Shown here: positions 27,813 to 37,622 of the stretch, in pieces | How the letters are laid out: each line of letters starts with the position of its first letter | How positions within the stretch are numbered: the first letter of the stretch is position 1 | From: Trichormus sp. M33_DOE_039 | Lineage (GTDB): Bacteria; Cyanobacteriota; Cyanobacteriia; Cyanobacteriales; Nostocaceae | Reading direction: 5' to 3' | Length of the DNA: 64,000 nt | Assembly: GCA_015296085.1 (NCBI GenBank) | Contig: DVDT01000047.1 | Coordinates: forward strand, 62,001 to 126,000 | Program-made: the position numbers and the translations under genes | Notes under the pieces: model-generated | Seen by the model: the letters and a program-made list of their open reading frames with translations, nothing else | What the model was told of the DNA's origin: nothing | Databases searched by the model: none

Positions 27813-28439
27813 ATGACAAACTTTGAACAGAACGACGCTGTTTATGTGCGTGAATTAGGCATTGATGATATTGCTCCCGTTTATCATTTAGGAGAAGAAT
27901 TATTTACTAGTGATTTATATCCTTATCTATACCGTACCTGGGATGAGTGGGAGGTCATTGGACTTTACAACACAGATCCAGAATACTGTTTAGTGGCAGA
28001 AACAGAGGGAGAATTAGCAGGATTCATCTTAGGTACTATAATTACTAAAGCATCCTGGACTTACGGTTATATTTTATGGTTAGGTGTAAACCCTAAATTT
28101 CAGCGTCAGGGAGTTGCAGACAAGCTAGTGGATAAAGTTGTTGCCCGCATGATTGAAGATGGGGCAAGATTTATGTTAGTAGATACTGATCCTACTAATA
28201 TACCAGCCGTGAAGTTTTTCAACCGTAAGGGTTTTGGTAATATCCGCCAGCATATTTTCTTATCCATGAATTTAAGCAAACACCCATATTATGGCAGACT
28301 AATTGACTACGAACATCAAAAAGCAGAAAGAGCAGGCTATAGACGTTCTCGTCCTGCAATTCGCGCCCGTAAACCTGATGGGTTTGCCAATGAAGTAATC
28401 TTAAATCCTCTAGTTAATGAACCTACAAATAATGAATAA
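27813..28439 (+). CDS. GNAT-family N-acetyltransferase
   Basis: A 208-residue acetyl-CoA-dependent acetyltransferase. The central GNAT core is visible: FILGTIITKASWTYGYILWLGVNPKFQRQGVADKL, containing the acetyl-CoA pyrophosphate loop (Q/RxxGxA as RQGVAD), followed by LVDTDPTNIPAVKFFNRKGFG. A C-terminal basic tail (RRSRPAIRARKP) extends beyond the domain. The pattern recalls RimI-type protein N-acetyltransferases, but the target is unknown. It is located between a Fe-S nuclease and recJ. Confidence 0.85.
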   Translation: MTNFEQNDAVYVRELGIDDIAPVYHLGEELFTSDLYPYLYRTWDEWEVIGLYNTDPEYCLVAETEGELAGFILGTIITKASWTYGYILWLGVNPKFQRQGVADKLVDKVVARMIEDGARFMLVDTDPTNIPAVKFFNRKGFGNIRQHIFLSMNLSKHPYYGRLIDYEHQKAERAGYRRSRPAIRARKPDGFANEVILNPLVNEPTNNE

Positions 28440-28492
28440 ATTTATATTCACATTGCTATTTTATTTTTAATTTTGAATTTTTAATTGATTAA

Positions 28493-30832
28493 ATGCAGTG
28501 GATTTTAACAATAAATGAAGAGCCACCAACGTGGTTTATCCAACTAGTCAAACAATACAAGCCTGTATCATCAAGCGGACTATTCGCCGCGCAATTGTTA
28601 TGGCAAAGGGGAATTAGAGAACAATCACAATTAGCAGCTTTTATTAACCATAAAACATATCAATCAGCTAGCCCCTTTGAGTTTGGGCAAGAAATGCACT
28701 TAGCAATGGCACGTTTGCAAAAGGCACGCAATGCAGGTGAGAAAGTAGCTATTTGGGGTGATTTTGACGCTGATGGAATTACGTCTACATCCGTACTTTG
28801 GGATGGATTAGGACAATTTTTTATTCAACATCAACAGTTAACTTATTACATTCCCAATAGATTAAAAGAATCCCACGGACTGAATGAACCAGGGATTGAT
28901 AATTTAGCTCAACAAGGTTGCAAATTAATTGTCACCTGTGACACTGGCAGCACTAATATTGAGGAAATTATCTATGCTCAAAACTTAGGTATAGATATTA
29001 TTGTTACAGACCACCACACTTTACCCGCAGAACGTCCACCAGTTACAGCAATTATTAATCCCCGTTATCTACCCAAGGAACATCCACTGTTTAATTTGTC
29101 TGGGGTAGCTGTGGCTTATAAGTTAGTCGAAGCCCTTTATCAAACCTTACCTGATGTTCCGCAAGACCCATTAGAGAATTTATTAGATTTAGTCGCAGTG
29201 GGGTTAATTGCTGATTTAGTGCAGTTAAGTGGTGATTGCCGATATTTAGCACAGTTGGGGATTCAAAGACTACAAGCCGATTTGCAACAACCACCAGATA
29301 TGCGCCGCAGGCCGGGAGTAGGACGATTATTGGAATTGTGCCAGAAAAATGGCGATCGCCCCACAGATATTTCCTTTGGTTTAGGGCCGCGCATCAATGC
29401 AGTTAGCCGCATCCAAGGTGATGCAAGTTTCTGCGTCGAACTACTCACCAGTCGAGATGTAAAACACTGCAATGAATTAGCAGAAATCACAGAACTAGCA
29501 AATACTCGTCGCAAATCTCTCCAAAAAGACGTACAAACGCAAGTATCCCAAAAACTCACCCAATTAGACCTCTCCACTACTAGCGTTATCGTCCTAGAAG
29601 ACCCCCAATGGCCAGCGGGGGTTTTAGGTTTAGTCGCTGGACAAGTCGCCCAAGAGACAGGCCGTCCCACAATTTTATTAAGTACAGAAGGAACTGGACA
29701 AGATTCCGCTCCCACTCCCCTCGCCAGAGGTTCAGCCCGTTCGGTGAACTCCGTTGATTTATACCAGTTGGTAAAAGACCAAGCCTATCTATTACATCGT
29801 TTTGGCGGACATCCGTTTGCTGCTGGTTTGAGTTTACCTGTAGAGAATATTCCTTTATTTAGAGATGCCATTAATCAGCAATTACGGCAATCTTTGGGTA
29901 GTATCAACCTCAGCCCTACAGTACAAGCAGACATAGTAGTCACAGTAGCCGACTTGGGTAAAGAACTGTTTTTAGAACTAAAACTGCTAGAACCTTGTGG
30001 GATGGGTAATCCTGTCCCTAAATTATTCATCCAAAACTGCTGGTTTGAAAATGCTTGGCATCGTAATCAGCAAGATTCCCAAGGCAAAAAGGTACAGTAC
30101 ATTAAAACCGATTTTGATATTCGCGATAACTCCACCAAAAATCCCTTTCCTGGGGTTTGGTGGGGACACTATAAAGATGAATTACCAGTAGGTAAGTGTG
30201 ATTGTATTGCGGAACTAGATTACAACACCTACAAAAAACGCTATGAAATCAGATTGATTGCTGTGCGTCCCAGTGAAGACTCAGCACCCAGCAATTATCA
30301 CCCAGCACTCATTCTAGACTGGCGCAACCAAGAATATTCAGAACTTGCAACCCACAACTCAGCACTAATATTGAAAGATTGTCCTACTAATTGGGATGAT
30401 CTGCGCGCTTGGTGGCGGCGATCGCTATACAATAATCAACAATTAGCTTTGGCTTGGTCTAAACCTCATCATCAACCACCGAAGGAAATTTGGCTGACTC
30501 TAGTGGGGATTGCTAAATACCTAAGTCGGACAAATCAATCAGTTACCCGTGTACAAATTTTAGAGAAATTGGGGATAAGCGATCGCGCCCTACTATTGGG
30601 AATAAAAGCTTTAAAACATTGGGGATTTACAGTCACAAGACAAGACCGTGATTTGCACTTCACTTGGAATTCTAGCAACGTCTTTGAGGCGAAAGGTGAT
30701 GTTGCTGTGGCAGAGTTTCTCGCTATTCTTAGTGAAGAACAATTTCAGCAGCAGTATTTTGCAGAAGTGCCTTTGTCTACTATTATGGTGATCGCTAGTT
30801 ACAACAACCAAGCCACAGGTCTAAAAAGCTAG
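28493..30832 (+). CDS. recJ: Single-stranded-DNA-specific 5'-3' exonuclease RecJ
   Basis: A 779-residue DHH-family exonuclease, acting in recombinational and mismatch repair. The metal site is complete: WGDFDADG (Asp90 onward), CDTGS, VTDHHT and the DHHA1 FGGHPFAAG block. It is longer than the E. coli enzyme (577) because of an additional C-terminal region of about 190 residues (from RPSEDSAPS), which ends in a winged-helix-like part. That extension is common in cyanobacterial RecJ. The start ATG 28493 lies 53 bp after the GNAT gene. Confidence 0.94.
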   Translation: MQWILTINEEPPTWFIQLVKQYKPVSSSGLFAAQLLWQRGIREQSQLAAFINHKTYQSASPFEFGQEMHLAMARLQKARNAGEKVAIWGDFDADGITSTSVLWDGLGQFFIQHQQLTYYIPNRLKESHGLNEPGIDNLAQQGCKLIVTCDTGSTNIEEIIYAQNLGIDIIVTDHHTLPAERPPVTAIINPRYLPKEHPLFNLSGVAVAYKLVEALYQTLPDVPQDPLENLLDLVAVGLIADLVQLSGDCRYLAQLGIQRLQADLQQPPDMRRRPGVGRLLELCQKNGDRPTDISFGLGPRINAVSRIQGDASFCVELLTSRDVKHCNELAEITELANTRRKSLQKDVQTQVSQKLTQLDLSTTSVIVLEDPQWPAGVLGLVAGQVAQETGRPTILLSTEGTGQDSAPTPLARGSARSVNSVDLYQLVKDQAYLLHRFGGHPFAAGLSLPVENIPLFRDAINQQLRQSLGSINLSPTVQADIVVTVADLGKELFLELKLLEPCGMGNPVPKLFIQNCWFENAWHRNQQDSQGKKVQYIKTDFDIRDNSTKNPFPGVWWGHYKDELPVGKCDCIAELDYNTYKKRYEIRLIAVRPSEDSAPSNYHPALILDWRNQEYSELATHNSALILKDCPTNWDDLRAWWRRSLYNNQQLALAWSKPHHQPPKEIWLTLVGIAKYLSRTNQSVTRVQILEKLGISDRALLLGIKALKHWGFTVTRQDRDLHFTWNSSNVFEAKGDVAVAEFLAILSEEQFQQQYFAEVPLSTIMVIASYNNQATGLKS

Positions 30833-31125
30833 TGACCGAGGAGCAAAGACTGATTAACGGAGTCTCAAGATTCTTGAACAAGTCAGTTTAAGGTAAAAGA
30901 GGTAAGAAAATGCCAACTTTTAAACCTATATGTCTCTCCTAGACTAGCTATAACAAATTAATACTTGATATAGGGTTAAATCGTTACATAGCAAGGAATT
31001 TAACAGAACAAAGTATATTTTTATTAAATTTTTAATTCTATTTCAGTAAAACCTTGTTACGCTAATTCATTCAGATGTTTTTTAGTATTACTTTATCAAA
31101 CCAAAGTCTGGGAAATCCAGTTATA

Positions 31126-31941
31126 TTAAATTCTTAATTTCCTAAGAAGTCTTGGCAGTAGTCGTTTTGCTCCTTCCAAAATGTTGCGATTTGGCTGTTT
31201 TTTGAATGGCTCTCTTCTAGGTAACCTTTCGTTATTTGGGTGAGGTTTATTGACTGTATTAGGGTTCCGAGGTGATTCCGATGTATCTCTGAAAGAGGAA
31301 GGTTGTTTAGCTGTATTAGGTTCTGATTTTGGGTTTCTAGCGGAACGAAGATTTTCTAAGCAACCAGGTTTTTTCTTGCACTCATCCAATTTCGAGAGCC
31401 TATCCTTAAGTTCGGAATATTCAGTCTTAGAAATTTGTGTTATTTGAGGCTCCTTTAGATTATTATGCCAGAAAAGTTTTTTACCACTATTCAATGTATA
31501 TGTCTGTGTTGATAAATTTGTTGCTGTCAAATTAATCGAACCTATTAAAGCGTCTACTTGAAAAAACCCTTCTCGCACCCTCATATAGAATTCAGTACCA
31601 GTAGGATTAATGACAATTAAACCGAATCGATCAGTAAGAATTTTGAATGGTTTTTCTGAGGCTTCATTTTTGTCTAAGAAACTTACCCAAACCCCTCCAT
31701 TATTTACGGAAACCTGATTTTTAGATTTATCATATCTTGCATCACCATAAAGTTTAATTTTTAAACCTTTAGACTCATATTGCTGAACTTCAGATGTTGA
31801 ATTAATTAAATTATTTGAGGAAGGAAAATCTATAGATTGTGAAGAGTCTGGTGGTGGATAGGATTTAGATTTACAGGCAGTCAGACAACCTAATCCTAAA
31901 ATAATTATTACTCCTAGATTTAAGATGTTTTTTTTCTCCAT
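31126..31941 (-). CDS. FecR-like lipoprotein
   Basis: A 271-residue exported protein. The N-terminus has a hydrophobic run ending in the lipobox LTAC (Cys about 23). Residues about 55-165 look like a FecR domain: LYGDARYDKSKNQVSVNNGG, ILTDRFG, PTGTEFYMRVREGF and TLNSGKKLFW fit its repeated beta-strand and GTEF pattern. The C-terminal third is low-complexity, rich in Pro, Asn, Lys and Arg. FecR-like domains act in envelope signalling or scaffold roles. It lies downstream of the CHAT-NTPase gene on the same strand, with a 74-bp gap after that gene's shifted C-terminal frame. Confidence 0.7.
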   Translation of the reverse strand: MEKKNILNLGVIIILGLGCLTACKSKSYPPPDSSQSIDFPSSNNLINSTSEVQQYESKGLKIKLYGDARYDKSKNQVSVNNGGVWVSFLDKNEASEKPFKILTDRFGLIVINPTGTEFYMRVREGFFQVDALIGSINLTATNLSTQTYTLNSGKKLFWHNNLKEPQITQISKTEYSELKDRLSKLDECKKKPGCLENLRSARNPKSEPNTAKQPSSFRDTSESPRNPNTVNKPHPNNERLPRREPFKKQPNRNILEGAKRLLPRLLRKLRI

Positions 31942-32014
31942 AATTTTCTACATATTTCGTGATAAATCACGATTAAATGACTATCTATTTTAAAACAAAC
32001 AACTTTTTCGGTTA

Positions 32015-32124
32015 CTATTTATTGCTTACTATTTTGTACTGTAAGCCTATAATTAATTTATCAATTATTACTGCATCTGGATGACCTAATTTCTGAAAAA
32101 ATCTATGAGCTTCTTGTAAATGTT
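32015..32124 (-). pseudogene. Out-of-frame continuation of the CHAT-TPR gene (last TPR)
   Basis: Directly after the CHAT gene stop, a second reverse frame overlapping it by about 20 bp reads SWALKHLQEAHRFFQKLGHPDA and ends at TAG (32015-32017). This is a typical final TPR helix pair. It looks like the original C-terminus, lost by an indel near 32130-32155. A sequencing error or programmed shift are alternatives. Confidence 0.55.
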
Positions 32125-35100
32125 TTAAAGCCCAGGAGACTGTTCCTGCTTACTTAGCAATAATTGCCTCAGGAGCGATAGTGTTCTAGATTTACTCAGA
32201 ATGCTATTAATACGATTTTCAATTTTTAAAGATTGTTTGCAATATTTAATTGCTTTTCTAAGTTGACCCTGTTGAAAATAAATTATTGCTAATTGACGTA
32301 GTGTTTCTGCCTCTCCTAGAGGATTGCAAATATTATGATATATTTCCAAAGCTTCTTGACAGTATTCAATTGCTTTCTTTACGAATTCAGGCTCACATTG
32401 AGCGCAAATTTCTGCCAGAGCAAGTAAAGTTGCTGCCTCTCCTTGGCGATGACCAATTTCTCGTTGAATACCTAAACACTTCTCATAGAGTTCAATTGCT
32501 TCTATAGTTAGCCCTTGAGCAATATTTATTCCGGCAAGTGTATATAAAGTTGTAGCCTGCCCTTTAATATCCCCAATATCTTCTTTTATTGCTAAAGACT
32601 GTGAGTATAATTCTTGTGCTTCATCTAGTTTTCCTTGTTGAGAATAAACTCCTGCGAGTTGATGTAAAGTTGCTGCTTCACCAAAGCAATCGCTAATATC
32701 TTGGTAGATTTTTTGAATTTGTTTATATTTATCAATTGCTTCTTGAAATTTTACTTCACGAGTGCAAATTTCTGCTAATTCACCCAGTAATCTTGCCTTT
32801 AATTTGTCATTATGAGTGCGTTTTAGGATTTGTTGATAAAGTTTTTTGGCTTTTTTGACATCACCTCTATCAAGTAAAATACTTGCATAGTGATAATTAA
32901 TCTCATCTTTTTTTTCTTGGTTTTCTGGAGGACACAATTCAAGAGCTTGTTCACAGTTTTTTTGAGCTTGTTCAACTTCACCAAGTTCAGTTTGAGATTG
33001 CGCTAGTTGAAAAAGAATGCGATAGTCTTTTATTACTTCCAGAGTTGATTGACAAAGCTGTACAGCTTTCCGAAAACTACTGTGAAATAGCCAGCGATCT
33101 ACTAAAGAAATAGTTACTTCTAAAAGAACGTTTTTTGCCTTTCCTCGCACAGCCAATCGATGAATCTCCAGCTTTTGCTCTTCTGTTACTTGGGGATTTT
33201 CCCACCAAAGGCGATAAAGCACCTCAGCCGCTTGTTTATACAAAGCTTCCGCATCTGTCGGTAACTGCACAAGCAAAATGTGCGGCACTCGTAATGTCTG
33301 ATTATGACTAACTGCCAACAGCCCCAACGCTACTGCCCGATTAATATAGTCTTCTAAATTGGGGATAGTCTCACAAACTGCTGCTAAAGCTTCCCTCGGT
33401 ACTGGCAACTCAAACACCAATCCCCGCGACAAAATCTCCCGCATAGTTGTATCTATCTGTTGTAGCAGCACTTCCACCAAAATATTCTCTCGAAACTTAA
33501 CCGTTTCTGCTGCCATACGATTTAAAATTGCGGCTTGGTCAACTGTTGGATTTTGCAGAATCTTATCTAACCATTCCAGCAAGCGGGGATTACCATCAGC
33601 CAATTTCTGCGCTTGGGATTTTAACGCCTCATCTACCTGAGACTTAGCACTAAAGGCTGCGAGTAGATTGAACTTTTTCTGCAAATCTGCCCCTTGTAGT
33701 GCATCCAAAGGTTGCTTGTGGAAATGCTGCAACTGGGTAAATTCAAAATCGTAACGGCAGGTAATAATAATGCGGTGGGAAGTGTAATTTTCACTAATTG
33801 CCCAAACTAAAGCTCTTAAAACCTCTGCGGCTTCTGCTTGCGGCACATAACTCTCATTGCGGGATTCTAAATTTACTTCAAAGTCATCCAGCACCAACAA
33901 GAACGGCTTTGTTTCCTTATGCAAGTGAAAAAAAACCCGCTTCAGCCGATATTTTAATTCCTCATCAGGTTTTTCTAAGCTTTTGCGTTGTTCGTTGTCA
34001 TCCAACTTTTCTGCCAAGCGACTTACCAAACTAGCTTCATCAATTCTCCCCTCCCAAACAATACGCTCAAAATTCGGCAGTCTGTCGCATAGCCTAGCTG
34101 CTAAACTACTTTTACCCAAACCGCCCATGCCATAAATTAATACACCAACTTTATTAATTGGTGGACTCAGCACCCGCAAACAGCTTTGCAATTGACGGCG
34201 ACGACCAACAAAACTTTCTCTTGTGGGGACTTTGACTTTACCTGCGGAGTCTAAAAACTGGGTAGTAACAGAAGGTGGTGGTGCTGGTTTACGTCCCTCT
34301 GTCCATAGAGGTGTGACTAATGAACTTGGTAAATTGGCTGCTGTATACAATCGCAATAAATGCCAATCTCGCGCTTTTTTCTTGATTAATGTTTGGTAAG
34401 TAATAGCAAGAGCTTCGGTGATTTGCTCTCCGGCTGATAATTCCTGATAAAGTGCGGCTGCTGCGGCTGTAGCATCATGATCTAAAACCTTTTGACCCCA
34501 CCCCAAAACTGCTTTTGCACCGTATTTCAGCAGTTCTTCCGCCATCGACGGCACAGAACCTGAATCATCTGCTTGCCCAGTACGACAACCTGAGAGGAAG
34601 ATCAGTTTCATCCGTTGGAATTGTAATTCTTGAGCGATATCCTTGGCAGTGGCATAGTAAGCTTCACCTGTTGGCGTTTCTGTAATGAAGCGGGGTTGCT
34701 TGTCTTGTAAGGTAGCATGACCCGTCAGGTGTACAACATCAAAATAATTCTTGCCATAATTCTTGACTAAATTAGCTAACTCCGACAAACAGCCGCTTTC
34801 TTCCACAGTCAAGGCTAAAGGTTGCTGCGCTGTGGCTTGGAGAATCCGTGCTTCCTCTGCCTCAAAATCCAGGACAGGTTCGACATTCAAAGGCGAAGTT
34901 GCCATAAATAAAACTTGCAGCACCCGGTTTTCTGGTTCTTCCTCAACAGTCAATTTTTTGACCGCGCTATCCGACACCCACCGCACGGGAACAATGGCTG
35001 GAACACGCTGCACCAAAAAGCTTTCGTCATCGTGCAGTACTTCCCAAGGCAGATGGGTAAGTTTTTCATCTGTCGCAATTGCTAAAACAATTCCCTCACA

Positions 35101-35352
35101 CCGATACTGATTTAGCAAGGATTGCAACCACCGATCGCTCCCATCCAACCAGTTATACAATTTCCGCCCAGTTACTGTATAGTCTTCTGCGAAAGCCGAA
35201 ACGTAATAATCTCTCTCCGCCCAATTAATCAATTCCTCGATTTCTGCAAGAGAGAGCGATCGCTTTTCATACTGATTTGGATTATCAATGAAATAACGTA
35301 ACTCTACGTAATTACCATCAACTCGCTTGAGGTCAAGGTGGAGCATTTGCAT
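32125..35352 (-). CDS. CHAT protease - STAND NTPase - TPR protein
   Basis: A 1075-residue three-part protein. Residues about 100-350 form a CHAT (caspase-like) protease with the catalytic His in HLTGHA (about 212) and Cys in LSGCRTG (about 256). Residues about 380-700 form a STAND/NB-ARC-like ATPase with the P-loop YGMGGLGKSSLA (about 407-418) and a Walker B LLVLDDFE. Residues about 790-1060 are TPR repeats (GEAATLHQLAGVYSQQGKLDEA and similar). Such proteins act as invader-sensing switches that release a protease. It follows an EACC1-like gene and a DUF2905 gene. The last TPR seems frame-shifted. Confidence 0.88.
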   Translation of the reverse strand: MQMLHLDLKRVDGNYVELRYFIDNPNQYEKRSLSLAEIEELINWAERDYYVSAFAEDYTVTGRKLYNWLDGSDRWLQSLLNQYRCEGIVLAIATDEKLTHLPWEVLHDDESFLVQRVPAIVPVRWVSDSAVKKLTVEEEPENRVLQVLFMATSPLNVEPVLDFEAEEARILQATAQQPLALTVEESGCLSELANLVKNYGKNYFDVVHLTGHATLQDKQPRFITETPTGEAYYATAKDIAQELQFQRMKLIFLSGCRTGQADDSGSVPSMAEELLKYGAKAVLGWGQKVLDHDATAAAAALYQELSAGEQITEALAITYQTLIKKKARDWHLLRLYTAANLPSSLVTPLWTEGRKPAPPPSVTTQFLDSAGKVKVPTRESFVGRRRQLQSCLRVLSPPINKVGVLIYGMGGLGKSSLAARLCDRLPNFERIVWEGRIDEASLVSRLAEKLDDNEQRKSLEKPDEELKYRLKRVFFHLHKETKPFLLVLDDFEVNLESRNESYVPQAEAAEVLRALVWAISENYTSHRIIITCRYDFEFTQLQHFHKQPLDALQGADLQKKFNLLAAFSAKSQVDEALKSQAQKLADGNPRLLEWLDKILQNPTVDQAAILNRMAAETVKFRENILVEVLLQQIDTTMREILSRGLVFELPVPREALAAVCETIPNLEDYINRAVALGLLAVSHNQTLRVPHILLVQLPTDAEALYKQAAEVLYRLWWENPQVTEEQKLEIHRLAVRGKAKNVLLEVTISLVDRWLFHSSFRKAVQLCQSTLEVIKDYRILFQLAQSQTELGEVEQAQKNCEQALELCPPENQEKKDEINYHYASILLDRGDVKKAKKLYQQILKRTHNDKLKARLLGELAEICTREVKFQEAIDKYKQIQKIYQDISDCFGEAATLHQLAGVYSQQGKLDEAQELYSQSLAIKEDIGDIKGQATTLYTLAGINIAQGLTIEAIELYEKCLGIQREIGHRQGEAATLLALAEICAQCEPEFVKKAIEYCQEALEIYHNICNPLGEAETLRQLAIIYFQQGQLRKAIKYCKQSLKIENRINSILSKSRTLSLLRQLLLSKQEQSPGL

Positions 35353-35409
35353 AATCTTGCTCCTATGTGTATTTTCTGTTCCTTGTCTATCAGTTGCACT
35401 GAATCTAAA

Positions 35410-35643
35410 CTAGCGTGCCAACCTAGTAATCATTCCAATCAACCATATAGCCACACTCAGACCAATGCTGATGAGTACCATAGTTGCAACAGGAAAATAG
35501 AGGGTAAAACCAGGACGCTCAATTTTAATATCTCCTGGTAAATTACCCAACCAACCTAACTGATCTGCAAACAGCCAAAGGCCAAGACCAACAATGATCA
35601 AAACTGTGCCTAAGCTCAAGATTAATTTGCCAATACTTTCCAT
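35410..35643 (-). CDS. DUF2905 small membrane protein
   Basis: A 77-residue protein with two transmembrane helices separated by the short segment LGNLPGDIKIERPGFTLYFP, which is the recognisable DUF2905 core. The family is widespread in bacteria and has no known function. It lies 15 bp after the EACC1-like gene and 57 bp before the CHAT-NTPase gene, all on the same strand. It may be a chance housekeeping gene or a membrane part of the system. Confidence 0.85.
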   Translation of the reverse strand: MESIGKLILSLGTVLIIVGLGLWLFADQLGWLGNLPGDIKIERPGFTLYFPVATMVLISIGLSVAIWLIGMITRLAR

Positions 35644-35658
35644 GCCAGGGTATCAAAC

Positions 35659-35985
35659 TCACCCTTCTATAATTTGGCGTATTTCTTCCACCGTTGCATC
35701 TTCCAAAAGGAGTCGTCTGCCATTGCGACCCACAATCAATACCTTTGCGATTGTTTTACCGGGCTGTTTGGCTTTAGACTCGTGATACCATTTACGGATT
35801 TGTTCAGCAATGGCGGTCGTTCCGCCAAAAATCCCCACGATAGTCGCAACCGTTGTTAATATTGGCTCTCTTTCGGTTGCTTCTGAACTCACCTCATAGT
35901 TACCCGATATACCAGGTATTGCCAACAGCGATTCTGTTGCTGCGATCGCATCTTCACTCTCAATTACAAGATGAATGTCTGCCAT
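35659..35985 (-). CDS. EACC1-like effector-associated small protein
   Basis: A 108-residue protein. It begins with a short acidic beta-type segment (MADIHLVIESEDA), then a hydrophobic Gly/Ala helix (TIVGIFGGTTAIAEQIRKWY), then a basic linker, and ends in VLIVGRNGRRLLLEDATVEEIRQII. This order and the NGRRL-type strand closely resemble EACC1, the constant component described beside proteases and STAND NTPases in bacterial conflict systems (recalled, not searched). Gene order EACC1 - DUF2905 - CHAT-NTPase-TPR, spaced 15 and 57 bp, supports cotranscription. Confidence 0.65.
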   Translation of the reverse strand: MADIHLVIESEDAIAATESLLAIPGISGNYEVSSEATEREPILTTVATIVGIFGGTTAIAEQIRKWYHESKAKQPGKTIAKVLIVGRNGRRLLLEDATVEEIRQIIEG

Positions 35986-36177
35986 AGCTCAATTACCAGA
36001 TAAATGTCTGGCATACTCTTATCAGCAAGTATATTGAATGAAGGCTTATATTCCATAATCCCTGAGAGGGATGGTATGTTTTTAGTAGGTCAATAGTTGG
36101 TAGAGACGTGGTTTATCGCGTCTCTACATGAGGGTTTTGGGTTTATATGAACCGTATTGCTCTAAACTCTTACACTC

Positions 36178-37530
36178 TTACCGCATAGTGACAAACTCTT
36201 CCGCCGAACTAGGGTGAATACCGACTGTAGCATCGAAATCGGCTTTTTTCGCACCCATTTTCACTGCAATAGCTACACCTTGGATAATTTCCGCCGCATG
36301 ATCACCTACCATGTGTGCGCCCAAAACCTGATCAGTTTCTTGATCGACAATCAACTTCATCATGGTTTTTTCTTCTTTCTCGGCTAAGGTGTAGTACATG
36401 GGACGGAAACGACTGCGGTAAATTTTGATGCGATCGCTACCATGTTTTTCAATAGCTTCGGCTTCCGTTAATCCAACTGTCGCCGCTTCAGGACTGGTAA
36501 AAATTGCCGTGGGAATATTTTCATAACTCATCACGCGCGATTTACCACCAAAGACAGTATCAGCTAAAGCTCTCCCTTCATTAATTGCTACAGGAGTTAG
36601 TTGAATCTTGCTAGTACAATCACCTACAGCATAAATATGCTCTTCCGCTGTGCGACTGTAGCGATCGACTACAATCATTCCTTCTTCATCTAGTTTCACA
36701 GTGGTGTTCTCTAAACCTATGTTATCGGTATTGGGTTTCCGTCCCAAAGCCGCTAAACTGATTGCATCTGCGAAAATATTTTCTTCTTTGTCTGTTTTAA
36801 CTGTGACATTAACGCCACTATCTGTTTTCGTGATTTCTACAATATCAGCGTTATTGATGATCCTAATGCCGTGACGAATCATCCCCTCTTGAATTTCTGT
36901 CCGCAAATCTTCCTCAAATCCACGCAAAATCTTATCTTGGCGAATTACTTGAACTACTTCTGTACCTAAACCATGCAAAATACAAGCAAATTCACAGCCG
37001 ATATACCCGCCACCAAGTAACACAACTCGCTGAGGTTGGGGATTGAGTTTAAATAAATCATCAGAAATCAGTGCGTGTTCAATACCTGGAATATCGGGGC
37101 GAACTGGTGTCCCACCTACAGCAATCAAGATTTTATCAGCGGTGACTTTAGTATCGCCAACTTCAACTGTATGATTGTCAACAAATCTCGCCCGTCCCTG
37201 ATATATCTGCACTTTGGAATTATCTAACATCCTTTGGTAGATACCATTAAGTCGTGTCACTTCATTATTGACACGAGTAATCATATCTTCCCAATTCAAG
37301 GAACTTTTTACAGGACTCCAACCATAACCTTGTGCTTCTTCCATCATGTCAGGAAAGCGAGAAGCATAAACCATTAATTTCTTCGGTACGCAACCACGGT
37401 TGACGCAAGTACCGCCAAGTCTGTCAAACTCTGCAATCCCAACTTTCGCACCATATTCCGCCGCACGGCGAGCTGTTGCAATCCCACCTGAACCTGCACC
37501 AATTACAAATAAATCAAAATCGTAAGTCAT
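36178..37530 (-). CDS. gor: Glutathione reductase
   Basis: A 450-residue FAD-dependent disulfide reductase that keeps glutathione reduced using NADPH. The FAD motif GAGSGG, redox disulfide GGTCVNRGC, second dinucleotide motif LGGGYIGCEFA, and the C-terminal HPSSAEEFVT with the catalytic His are all present. The frame extends 7 codons upstream to ATG 37551; I prefer ATG 37530 (MTYDFDLFVIGAG) since the family begins there. It lies downstream of the peroxiredoxin gene on the same strand, but a terminator hairpin separates them. Confidence 0.95.
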   Translation of the reverse strand: MTYDFDLFVIGAGSGGIATARRAAEYGAKVGIAEFDRLGGTCVNRGCVPKKLMVYASRFPDMMEEAQGYGWSPVKSSLNWEDMITRVNNEVTRLNGIYQRMLDNSKVQIYQGRARFVDNHTVEVGDTKVTADKILIAVGGTPVRPDIPGIEHALISDDLFKLNPQPQRVVLLGGGYIGCEFACILHGLGTEVVQVIRQDKILRGFEEDLRTEIQEGMIRHGIRIINNADIVEITKTDSGVNVTVKTDKEENIFADAISLAALGRKPNTDNIGLENTTVKLDEEGMIVVDRYSRTAEEHIYAVGDCTSKIQLTPVAINEGRALADTVFGGKSRVMSYENIPTAIFTSPEAATVGLTEAEAIEKHGSDRIKIYRSRFRPMYYTLAEKEEKTMMKLIVDQETDQVLGAHMVGDHAAEIIQGVAIAVKMGAKKADFDATVGIHPSSAEEFVTMR

Positions 37531-37622
37531 AGCAACTAATTCAAAATACAAAATACTCTACAGGAAGGCTTGCACCTACAAAATCAAATCCAGCAGAACG
37601 TAATTACAAATTACGAATAAAA

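Noticed and set aside
35338-35541. Plus-strand 67-residue frame before the CHAT gene
   Set aside because: It is opposite the DUF2905 gene and the CHAT leader, with no protein-like features.
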